Positions 22,391 through 29,001 of a DNA stretch of 64,000 nucleotides are shown here, piece by piece. Made by a program: the position numbers and the translations under genes. Each line of letters starts with the position of its first letter. Positions within the stretch are counted from its first letter, which is position 1. Below the pieces are notes generated by a model that had not been told where the DNA came from, did not search any database, and was given only the letters and a program-made list of their open reading frames with translations. This stretch comes from Paraburkholderia polaris (GTDB taxonomy: Bacteria > Pseudomonadota > Gammaproteobacteria > Burkholderiales > Burkholderiaceae): assembly GCF_012927345.1 (NCBI RefSeq), contig NZ_JABBGJ010000021.1, forward strand, positions 93,954 through 157,953, given 5' to 3'.

Positions 22391-23878
22391 ATGCAGATCG
22401 ACTGGCCGAGTATCCAAAGCGGGAGTGCCGACACCTTGCACGGCACGACTGTCGACATATCGGGCTGGATGATTCCGCTGGACCCGCAGGCAGACACGGT
22501 CGATTACTTCTTGCTGAGCGCTGACGAGCCGTGCTGCGGGGGTTGCGTGCCGCGCAATCCGCTGACGTCGATCGAGGTGCAGATGGCCGCGCCGCTTGCG
22601 CCACAGGCAGAGGCGCTGGCTTTGCGCGGCCGCTTGTTGCGTCTGCTGGACGATCCCGCGGGTTGGCGGTATCGCCTGGTCGATGCACTGCCGATCGAGG
22701 GTCCACAAGCGCCACAGCGTCGGTTTAGCCGGCGCGCGTTTCTGGCATCAGGCGCGGCGCTGGGGTTGACGGCTTGTGCGCCCGGGCACTTTGCCGGCTA
22801 TACCGAATCGCACGACGAAACGGCACAAACGGCACAAACGGCACAAACGGCACAAACGGCACAATCCGCGCAACCCGAGACCGCGCCGAGATGGCAAGCG
22901 CCTCCCGGCACACTCACCATCGACATGCACAGCCACGGCGGCCGCGTGATCGTGTCGCGCGATCCGGCGATCGGCGCACGCCGCCCGTTCATCCCGCTAG
23001 CCGCGCCAATGCGCGCCGGCGGCATGAACGTCATCTGCCTCGCGATCGTTACTGACACGACCGTCACGCGCGTGGCGGACAACCGCAAGCGTTTCGAAGC
23101 GTGGCGCGAGCCACAGCTCGGCGAGCTCTATGCGCTCGGCCAGGTCGAGTTCCAGCGTGCGCGTCAGTTGATCGAACGCGAGCAGTTGCAGGTAGTGACG
23201 GACACCGCGTCGCTGTCGGCCCTGGGTCCGCTCGGACCATGCGCGATTATCTCCGCCGAGGGCGCGGATTTTCTCGAAGGCCAGGTGGACCGTGTCGATG
23301 AGGCGTACACGAAGCATCAATTGCGGCATCTGCAACTGACGCACTATCGCGTGAACGAACTCGGCGATATCCAGACCGAGCCGCCGGTGCATAGTGGCCT
23401 GACGGATACCGGCGTACAGGTGGTGCGGCGCTGCAACGCCTTGGGGATCGTGGTCGACGTTGCACACGGCACATACGATCTGGTGAAGCGCGCGGCAGAT
23501 ACGTCGACCAAACCGTTGGTGCTGTCGCATTCGGCATTGGCCACGCGTCCGGGTGCGCGAAGCCGCCTCATCACGCCGGACCATGCGCGGGTAATCGCCG
23601 GCACGGGTGGCGTGATTGGCGTTTGGCCGAGCTCAGGGACGTTTCGGGATTTGCACGCGATGGCCGAGGGCGTCAAGCGCATGGCGGATGTTGTGGGCGT
23701 GGAGCACGTCGGGTTGGGGACAGACATGCTCGGGTTTATTTCACCCCCGGTGTTCAGGAGCTACAAGCAGTTGCCCGATCTGGCCAGCGCACTGTTGCTG
23801 GCTGGATTCTCGCAAGCCGAAGTTGGGGCGATTCTTGGGGGCAACTACCGGCGGGTGTTTGACGCGTCGGTGGGGTGA
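22391..23878 (+). CDS. DUF3299-like domain fused to a Tat/lipobox membrane dipeptidase-family enzyme
   Basis: 495 residues. Residues 15-65 resemble DUF3299 (HGTTVDISGWMIPL, then YFLLSADEPCCGGCVP). A twin-arginine signal follows internally (RRFSRRAFLASG, RR at 114-115) with a hydrophobic stretch ending LTAC, a lipobox with C129. After a linker containing a 9-base tandem repeat, about residue 165 to the end is a membrane (renal-type) dipeptidase, a metal-dependent amidohydrolase fold: metal-binding DMHSHGG, VDVAHG, LSHSALA and GLGTDMLGF. The start is supported by GAGAGGA before the ATG, and no in-frame start lies just before the Tat signal. An export signal more than 100 residues in is odd. Confidence 0.7.
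   Translation: MQIDWPSIQSGSADTLHGTTVDISGWMIPLDPQADTVDYFLLSADEPCCGGCVPRNPLTSIEVQMAAPLAPQAEALALRGRLLRLLDDPAGWRYRLVDALPIEGPQAPQRRFSRRAFLASGAALGLTACAPGHFAGYTESHDETAQTAQTAQTAQTAQSAQPETAPRWQAPPGTLTIDMHSHGGRVIVSRDPAIGARRPFIPLAAPMRAGGMNVICLAIVTDTTVTRVADNRKRFEAWREPQLGELYALGQVEFQRARQLIEREQLQVVTDTASLSALGPLGPCAIISAEGADFLEGQVDRVDEAYTKHQLRHLQLTHYRVNELGDIQTEPPVHSGLTDTGVQVVRRCNALGIVVDVAHGTYDLVKRAADTSTKPLVLSHSALATRPGARSRLITPDHARVIAGTGGVIGVWPSSGTFRDLHAMAEGVKRMADVVGVEHVGLGTDMLGFISPPVFRSYKQLPDLASALLLAGFSQAEVGAILGGNYRRVFDASVG
22820..22864 (+). repeat. Five tandem copies of a 9-base repeat
   Basis: Unit ACGGCACAA repeated five times without mismatch inside the dipeptidase gene. It encodes a Thr-Ala-Gln repeat in the linker between the lipobox cysteine and the catalytic domain. 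Because the unit is three codons, slippage would change linker length and not the reading frame. Confidence 0.95.
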
Positions 23879-23905
23879 GGCTTCATGCGTCTCGCGGAGG
23901 AGACC

Positions 23906-24628
23906 CTACCGCCCTGCCGCCCATAGCAACGAAACCCCCGACGACAGCATCAACCCATCAACAACCAGTTTGAAAACCGCAGGACTCATCCGGACCACAA
24001 TTAGCCGCGCGGAAAAGGACCCGATCATGAGTGCCGAGCCGGTGATCAAACCGTCGACCACCACATGCAATGGCAATGCACCGAAATGATTGAAAACCGC
24101 GACTTTGGTGCCGTAGACAGCCAATGATCCAGCCGCTTCGGTCGCAAGAAAAGCGCCCTTAACCAGCCCATACGACATAAACACGGGCACCGTGATCGGC
24201 CCGGTAGACACGACGATGCCGGTGAGAAAACCCACCACGCCGCCGATCAGCGAAAGCTGCCACAAGGTGAATTTGATCGCGCGTCGCGCCAGCCAGCGCC
24301 GCGTCGGCACCATCGCCACAAAGAACAATCCCAACGCCAGTTCGACCGCATGTGGCGGCAACGCAAGAAGCGTCCGCACGCCCAGCGCCGCCCCCGGAAC
24401 CGCAGTCGCGCAATAAGCGCCGCAGGCCCGCCAGTCAATCTCGCGCCACCACGCGACGATCTTTCCGAAGTTGCCCATGATCGCTGCGATCGCCATGATC
24501 GGCACCGCCTGCTGCGGACCGAACAGCATCACGAGAACGGGCATCAGCATCATCGAAGAGCCCGTGCCGATCACGCCGCTCAACGTGCCAGCCAACAAAC
24601 CGACGCACAGCACCAGCAAATATCCCAT
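23906..24628 (-). CDS. TauE/SafE-family membrane permease
   Basis: 240 residues from the ATG at 24628, where GGGGG precedes it and the first membrane helix begins (MGYLLVLCVGLLAGTLSG); the frame is open upstream to 24712. It has about eight hydrophobic segments in two similar halves. The first contains GVIGTGSSMMLMPVL and the second GGVVGFLTGIVVSTGPITVP, as in TauE/SafE proteins, which export sulfite or organosulfonates and related anions. Neighbours give no clue to the substrate. It converges with the dipeptidase gene, with only 27 bases between them. Confidence 0.8.
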   Translation of the reverse strand: MGYLLVLCVGLLAGTLSGVIGTGSSMMLMPVLVMLFGPQQAVPIMAIAAIMGNFGKIVAWWREIDWRACGAYCATAVPGAALGVRTLLALPPHAVELALGLFFVAMVPTRRWLARRAIKFTLWQLSLIGGVVGFLTGIVVSTGPITVPVFMSYGLVKGAFLATEAAGSLAVYGTKVAVFNHFGALPLHVVVDGLITGSALMIGSFSARLIVVRMSPAVFKLVVDGLMLSSGVSLLWAAGR

Positions 24629-24721
24629 GTCGCCCCCGGTGGTATCGACGACGATTTTACTCGAGCAACGTTTCAGCGGGCTTGGAATGGGCTCAGCACA
24701 GAAGCCGCTCAACTAGGCCAC

Positions 24722-26065
24722 TCAACCGCCTTCATCGTCGAAGATTTTCGGATAAACGCGCACGAGCACAATCCGCGGCCCTTTCATCTTCTTGACCACC
24801 ACGTCGAAGCGATCGAACTCAATGCGCTGCCCTTCGGCAGGCAGATCGTTGAGCGCCTGAATCACGAGGCCGCCGACCGATTCAGCCTTGCCTTCGTCGA
24901 TGTCGATCCCGAGCGCGCGCTCCAACGACACCACCGGCAAGCTGCCCTTGCCCATCAACGTGCCGTCGTCCATGCGCGTCCAGTCGGCGTCGCCCTGGCG
25001 GAATTCGTCGTGGATCTGTCCAACCAGTGCGCCGAGCAGATTGTCCAGCGTCAGAAAGCCGATCGGCTTCGAGTTCTTATGGCCAACCAGCGCGAAATGC
25101 GGCGCGCCCTTGCGGAAGCGGCGAAACAGTTCGAGCGCCGGCAGGTCTGGCTTTACATACTGCACGGGCCGCGCATATTTGGAGAGGTCCTCGAGCGTGC
25201 TGCCCGCATGCCGCGCCAGCAGCAAATCCTTCAAATGGATCATGCCGGCCACGCGCTCGCCGGACGCGTCTTCGAACAACGGATAGCGGCTGAAGCGGTG
25301 CTGCGCCACCACCTGCATGTTTTCGCGCAACGGCAAATCACGCCGCAGGCCGATCATTTCATAGGACGGGCGCATCAGATCCGAGACGGTCATGCGCGAA
25401 AAATCCAGCGAATGCGCAATCGTGTTCCATTCGTCCTGGCTATAGGCGCCATCCGGCGAACCGAGCTCAGTCGCGACGTTGGCGCGGCGGCCACGCAGGA
25501 TCAGCTTGAGTTCGTCGGTCGAGTAATGCGAATCGTGGCCGTGGTCCGCGTCGAGGCCCGCGAGCTTCAAGACCGCGTTGGCGCTCGAGTTGAGCACCCA
25601 GATCGCCGGATACATCGCCCAGTAGAAACCGTACAGCGGCGTGGCGGCCCACAGTGAAACCTTCTCCGCTTCACGAATCGCCAGCGACTTCGGCGCCAGT
25701 TCGCCCACCACGATATGCAGAAACGAAATACACGAGAACGCGAAGAACAACGAGATGCCGTGAATCAGCTTCTCCGATTCCACGCCAAGCAGGCTAAAGA
25801 CAGGCGTGAGCAGTGCCGCGAACGCCGGCTCGCCGATCCAGCCGAGCCCGAGCGACGCCAGCGTAATGCCAAGCTGACAGGCGGACAGATACGCGTCGAG
25901 CCGACCGTGCACCTTCGCCAGCAAACGCCCGCGCATGCCATGCCTGGCCGCGAGACTCTGCACGCGCGTCTGCCGCAGCTTTACCAGACCGAATTCGGCG
26001 GCGACAAAAAAACCGTTGAGGGCAACGAGAAACAACGCACCAATAAGGGCGACAACCTGGATCAA
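24722..26065 (-). CDS. CNNM/HlyC-CorC family membrane protein with paired CBS domains
   Basis: About 447 residues. The order is a DUF21/CNNM membrane domain (residues 1-195, ending EKVSLWAATPLYGFYW and a short helix), a CBS pair (about 210-330, DLMRPSYEMIGL and IHLKDLLLARHAG) and a C-terminal CorC_HlyC domain (about 350-447). Such proteins are usually called hemolysins in databases, but members studied act in Mg2+/Co2+ handling. There is no ATG near the start. I chose TTG at 26065 because GGAG precedes it and a TATACT box lies 30 bases upstream; TTG at 26086 is also open. Confidence 0.82.
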   Translation of the reverse strand: MIQVVALIGALFLVALNGFFVAAEFGLVKLRQTRVQSLAARHGMRGRLLAKVHGRLDAYLSACQLGITLASLGLGWIGEPAFAALLTPVFSLLGVESEKLIHGISLFFAFSCISFLHIVVGELAPKSLAIREAEKVSLWAATPLYGFYWAMYPAIWVLNSSANAVLKLAGLDADHGHDSHYSTDELKLILRGRRANVATELGSPDGAYSQDEWNTIAHSLDFSRMTVSDLMRPSYEMIGLRRDLPLRENMQVVAQHRFSRYPLFEDASGERVAGMIHLKDLLLARHAGSTLEDLSKYARPVQYVKPDLPALELFRRFRKGAPHFALVGHKNSKPIGFLTLDNLLGALVGQIHDEFRQGDADWTRMDDGTLMGKGSLPVVSLERALGIDIDEGKAESVGGLVIQALNDLPAEGQRIEFDRFDVVVKKMKGPRIVLVRVYPKIFDDEGG

Positions 26066-26159
26066 AGCGAAGGGCTCCGGCAACAAAAGTTGTCAGTATA
26101 GAGGGCGAAAGCAAGCTGAAAGTTAATCACGTACAGGGACGCGTGCCGACACCTGCCGC

Positions 26160-26966
26160 TCACGTTGCCGTCGTCGCACTCAGCGGCACATGCAGCGCGA
26201 GAGTTGCCATTTCGCTCTCAGGTGCGTCGCTTTGCTCGAAACTACCGCCGTGCGCTTCAGCGACGCGCTTGCACAGCGCGAACACCCACGCAATCCGTTT
26301 GGCTTCGCGCGGTTCGCGCGCCTGTTTGAGGGCAAAAGCCTCCAGCAAATGCGGCACCGAAGGATCGTCCAGCGCAGCGGCACTCTGATTGAAGGTGACG
26401 GTGGCGTACCACCTGGTGGCGTCCGCGCGTGCGGCCAGCGTGACGGCGGCGCCCTCCGTGCTCGCTTCGACGGCAAACGTGAGCATCAGCCACAGCGCGG
26501 CCGCCAGGCGCTCACGGTCGCCGTTGAGCTGCTCGGTTGCGAGTTGCGACTCGACGATGACCTCGACGCCGCGCGCGCGCGCCAAGCCGGAGCGGACTTC
26601 GTCGACGGTTTCATCGAGTAGCGGATGCAGCGAAAACGGCGCCGAAGCAAGCGCCAGCGATTTGGTCTCGGCGCGGGTGGCGTCGACAATCGTCTCCAGC
26701 AACTTCACCTGCTGATCCACGCCGTTACGAATCCCGGTGACGGCGCGCTGCGAATTGGGGTCGTTTGCATCGAGCTTGCGCTCGAGCACGTACGCCCAGC
26801 TATGGATGGCGTTCAGCGGACCACGCAGGTCATGCGACACGAGCGACAGCACGTGGTCGCGCATGAACAGGGCGGTCTCCGCGCGCAGACGTGCGGTGCG
26901 TTCGGATACGGCGAAGCCGGAAGGAACCGACTGCGCGCCGGCGGTCCCGGTGGAAGACGTTGTCAC
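26160..26966 (-). CDS. Soluble histidine-kinase-like protein with a degenerate ATP-binding domain
   Basis: 268 residues with no membrane segment or sensor domain. A HisKA dimerisation domain is clear, with phosphoacceptor H45 in SLVSHDLRGPLNAIHSW. The following HATPase_c region has lost its key motifs. The N box reads LWLMLTFA (near 159-166) with both asparagines replaced, no DxGxG box is visible around 190-210, and the second glycine box reads RIAWVFALCKRVAEAHGG with the GLGL missing. It therefore probably cannot bind ATP and may instead relay phosphate or bind a response regulator. No response regulator gene is adjacent. Confidence 0.7.
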   Translation of the reverse strand: MTTSSTGTAGAQSVPSGFAVSERTARLRAETALFMRDHVLSLVSHDLRGPLNAIHSWAYVLERKLDANDPNSQRAVTGIRNGVDQQVKLLETIVDATRAETKSLALASAPFSLHPLLDETVDEVRSGLARARGVEVIVESQLATEQLNGDRERLAAALWLMLTFAVEASTEGAAVTLAARADATRWYATVTFNQSAAALDDPSVPHLLEAFALKQAREPREAKRIAWVFALCKRVAEAHGGSFEQSDAPESEMATLALHVPLSATTAT

Positions 26967-27153
26967 GATCGAGCCCTCTCAGGCGGTGCATGAATGTTAA
27001 ACGAAGCCCCATTATAGGCATGCCGCCCGGCGCAACCAGCCTGGCCGGACGGCTAACATGGACGCAAACCGCATGCCACGCTGCAATCCTCGGCGATGCG
27101 CCGCCAACACGCCTACAATATCGGTTTTTATAATTTGACCTGAGGAGCGACAC

Positions 27154-27495
27154 ATGTCGACTGTGACTACTGAATCCGGCCTGAAGTACGAAGACATCGT
27201 TGAAGGCACCGGCGCCGAAGCGGTTGCCGGCAAAACCGTCAGCGTGCACTACACCGGCTGGCTGACCGATGGCCAGAAGTTCGACTCGAGCAAAGACCGC
27301 AACGACCCGTTCGCTTTCGTGCTGGGCGGCGGCATGGTCATCAAGGGCTGGGACGAAGGCGTGCAAGGCATGAAGGTGGGCGGCACGCGCAAGCTGACGA
27401 TTCCGCCGCAACTCGGCTACGGCGTGCGTGGCGCAGGCGGCGTGATTCCGCCGAATGCAACGCTCGTGTTCGAAGTGGAACTGCTCGACGTCTAA
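27154..27495 (+). CDS. FKBP-type peptidyl-prolyl cis-trans isomerase
   Basis: 113 residues, a single minimal FKBP domain without signal peptide, so cytoplasmic. It has the family landmarks: VSVHYTGWLTDGQKFDSS, FVLGGGMVIKGWDEGVQGM, GVRGAGGVIPPNATLVFEVELL. It catalyses proline isomerisation in folding proteins. GAGGAG stands seven bases before the ATG, and T-rich DNA with TATAAT (27129-27134) and TACAAT (27114-27119) boxes lies just upstream, so it probably has its own promoter. Confidence 0.95.
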   Translation: MSTVTTESGLKYEDIVEGTGAEAVAGKTVSVHYTGWLTDGQKFDSSKDRNDPFAFVLGGGMVIKGWDEGVQGMKVGGTRKLTIPPQLGYGVRGAGGVIPPNATLVFEVELLDV

Positions 27496-27539
27496 GTTTT
27501 TCCCTGCGTTGTTTTGTATTTTGTAAACGGGCTTCGCCA

Positions 27540-28325
27540 ATGAGTCACCCCGCCGTCACCGCACCTAGCGTTTCGTTGCGCCGCTACGGCGCGATCGAAG
27601 CGTCGGACGTGCATGACTTTCACCAGGTCGTGCTCGGACTCGACGGCGCGATGGTGATGGCGGTGGACGGCGTCGCACATCAGATCGACGCCCGCTCCGC
27701 TTGGCTCATCCCGGCCGGGGCGCGGCACGAGTACGCCGGCATCGGCGAGAACCGGCAATTGGTGCTGGATCTGCCTGCCACCTCGCTGGCCGTGCCGGAA
27801 CGTCTGTTCGACCGCGCGCGGGCCGTGACAGTGGATGTCTCGCTCACGCAACTCGTGCATCGGATTGCGGCGCACGCCACAGGCGGCGCGCAAGCCGACG
27901 ATCTGGATGCGCGGCGATTTCATTGGGACGCAGCCGCACGATTAGGCGCTGCGTTGGTGGCGGACACCGGCACAATGACCGGGACGCAAGCGCCTGGTCT
28001 CGATTTCGCACGCATCGACCGCTGGCTGCGCGCGCATCTGTCGGAGTCGCTGCGTATCGCCGACCTTGCCGCACACTGCGGCTTCGGCATGCGGCGCTTT
28101 CATCAGCTTTTTATCGACGCCTTCGGTGAAACACCGCATCGCTATTTGCAGCGTCTGCGGCTCGATACGTCTCTTGGCTTGCTGTCCGATCCACGTCTAT
28201 CGCTCAGCGATATCGCGTTGGAAATCGGCTTCGGCGATCAGAGCGCTTACACACACGCATTCACGCGGCGTTTCGGGCTGGCGCCCGGTCAATGGCGCGC
28301 GACACGGAATCGAAGTCACGCTTGA
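27540..28325 (+). CDS. AraC-family regulator with N-terminal cupin-like domain
   Basis: 261 residues. The first 100 form a cupin-like sensor domain (HDFHQVVLGLDGAMVMAVDG, then AWLIPAGARHEYAG). The last 100 form the double helix-turn-helix of AraC/XylS proteins: LRIADLAAHCGFGMRRFHQLF and LSLSDIALEIGFGDQSAYTHAF. It begins 44 bases after the FKBP gene. The GCIS-peptide gene begins 366 bases downstream on the same strand, so control of that locus is possible but not shown. Confidence 0.88.
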   Translation: MSHPAVTAPSVSLRRYGAIEASDVHDFHQVVLGLDGAMVMAVDGVAHQIDARSAWLIPAGARHEYAGIGENRQLVLDLPATSLAVPERLFDRARAVTVDVSLTQLVHRIAAHATGGAQADDLDARRFHWDAAARLGAALVADTGTMTGTQAPGLDFARIDRWLRAHLSESLRIADLAAHCGFGMRRFHQLFIDAFGETPHRYLQRLRLDTSLGLLSDPRLSLSDIALEIGFGDQSAYTHAFTRRFGLAPGQWRATRNRSHA

Positions 28326-28691
28326 ACCTCGACTCGCGCACTGTTACCAATAGTTAAATCCGGCATACAAAGCAGTACGAATTAGATGCGTCATTGCGTC
28401 ACACGCGTCAAACAAAAGCGCGAAGTGTCTTCGCGACTGTCAGTCATCACTTCAGCCTCTCTGCTCCCGCTGGCCGCCCTCTGCATCAAGGCCTTTGGCA
28501 AACGACGCCCCAATCTCACCGTAGACGTCGAGTCCGCGCGCAGATGTGCGACGACTCGATCGCATCGTCGAAGGTCACAAAAAAAAATTGAACTCAGCTT
28601 CGAAACGAAAGACAGAACTACGGGGTGCGTAATATTTTTGATGTTTTATGACGCACTCCATCCCAACTTTTTATGCCTCTGGAGGTATTCG
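28326..28691 (+). promoter_or_regulatory. AT-rich leader region before the GCIS peptide gene
   Basis: 366 bases with no convincing gene. The stretch from about 28575 to 28690 is much richer in A/T than its surroundings (nine A in a row at 28579-28587, then TAATATTTTT at 28630-28639), which suits a promoter and untranslated leader for the downstream peptide. I could not place a -35/-10 pair with correct spacing. A frame in phase with the peptide is open back to 28386, but its upstream part is basic, Arg-rich and unlike the peptide. Confidence 0.4.
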
Positions 28692-28874
28692 ATGGAAAAG
28701 TTAGCTCATCAAATTGCTCAGAACTCCGTATGGAACAAGTGGGTCGCCGCCAACTCAGCTGAAACAGACGGCTGCATATCGGGCACCAAGGAAGGTTGCA
28801 TTTCCGCTGCGAAGGCAGGCTGTATTTCGATCGCCAGAGCAACGCCGCTTCCGAAGACAGGCTGCATCAGTTAA
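28692..28874 (+). CDS. Candidate RiPP precursor peptide with four GCIS repeats
   Basis: 60 residues from an ATG six bases after a GGAGG ribosome site (28681-28685). Residues 1-26 form a leader-like part (begins MEKLAHQIAQ, contains VWNKWVAANS). The C-terminal part repeats Gly-Cys-Ile-Ser at residues 27-30, 35-38, 43-46 and 57-60, and the last copy is the exact C-terminus. The first three are spaced eight residues apart, and three of four copies have lysine two residues before the glycine (TKEG, AKAG, PKTG). The only cysteines are those four. It contains codons rare in its neighbours (TTA, ATA). It is followed by a hairpin, an adenylate-forming enzyme, a GRDP-like protein and an exporter, as in a peptide biosynthesis locus. 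I know no family with this repeat; that it is modified is inference. Confidence 0.8.
   Translation: MEKLAHQIAQNSVWNKWVAANSAETDGCISGTKEGCISAAKAGCISIARATPLPKTGCIS
28770..28871 (+). repeat. Four GCIS-encoding units
   Basis: Units at 28770-28781, 28794-28805, 28818-28829 and 28860-28871. The DNA differs in every copy (GGCTGCATATCG, GGTTGCATTTCC, GGCTGTATTTCG, GGCTGCATCAGT). One serine is AGT while the others are TCN, so it is the amino-acid motif that is repeated and not a recent DNA duplication. Confidence 0.95.
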
Positions 28875-28935
28875 TCGCCCTACGTCAAAGTTGAGCGACA
28901 GGTAAGGCGAAACATGCCCGCCTGGCGCGCTCATC

Positions 28936-28968
28936 AAGCTGGTCCTTGCAAGGCGCAAGGACCAGCTT
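28936..28968 (+). terminator. Perfect 14-bp hairpin between the peptide gene and its downstream enzymes
   Basis: Arms 28936-28949 (AAGCTGGTCCTTGC) and 28955-28968 (GCAAGGACCAGCTT) pair perfectly round a 5-base loop. No T-run follows. It lies 61 bases after the peptide stop and 33 before the next start, the place where many peptide loci carry a leaky terminator or processing site that keeps precursor mRNA more abundant than enzyme mRNA. Confidence 0.7.
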
Positions 28969-29001
28969 CCCTCGACATCGCAACCAGGCTATGGAGTGCG
29001 C

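Noticed and set aside
22820..22864. Short regular repeat as a possible CRISPR or regulatory array
   Set aside because: The units are 9 bases, directly adjoining without spacers, and lie in frame inside a coding sequence.
28386..28691. N-terminal extension of the GCIS peptide in the same frame (162 residues in all)
   Set aside because: The strong GGAGG site is placed for the ATG at 28692. The upstream part is Arg/Ser-rich, has a hydrophobic patch without logic, and lies in an A/T-rich likely promoter region.
28851..28865. LPKTG in the repeat peptide, the pattern of a sortase signal
   Set aside because: It is not followed by a membrane helix and charged tail, only CIS and the stop, and the genome looks Gram-negative. 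The match is most simply part of the K-x-GCIS unit.
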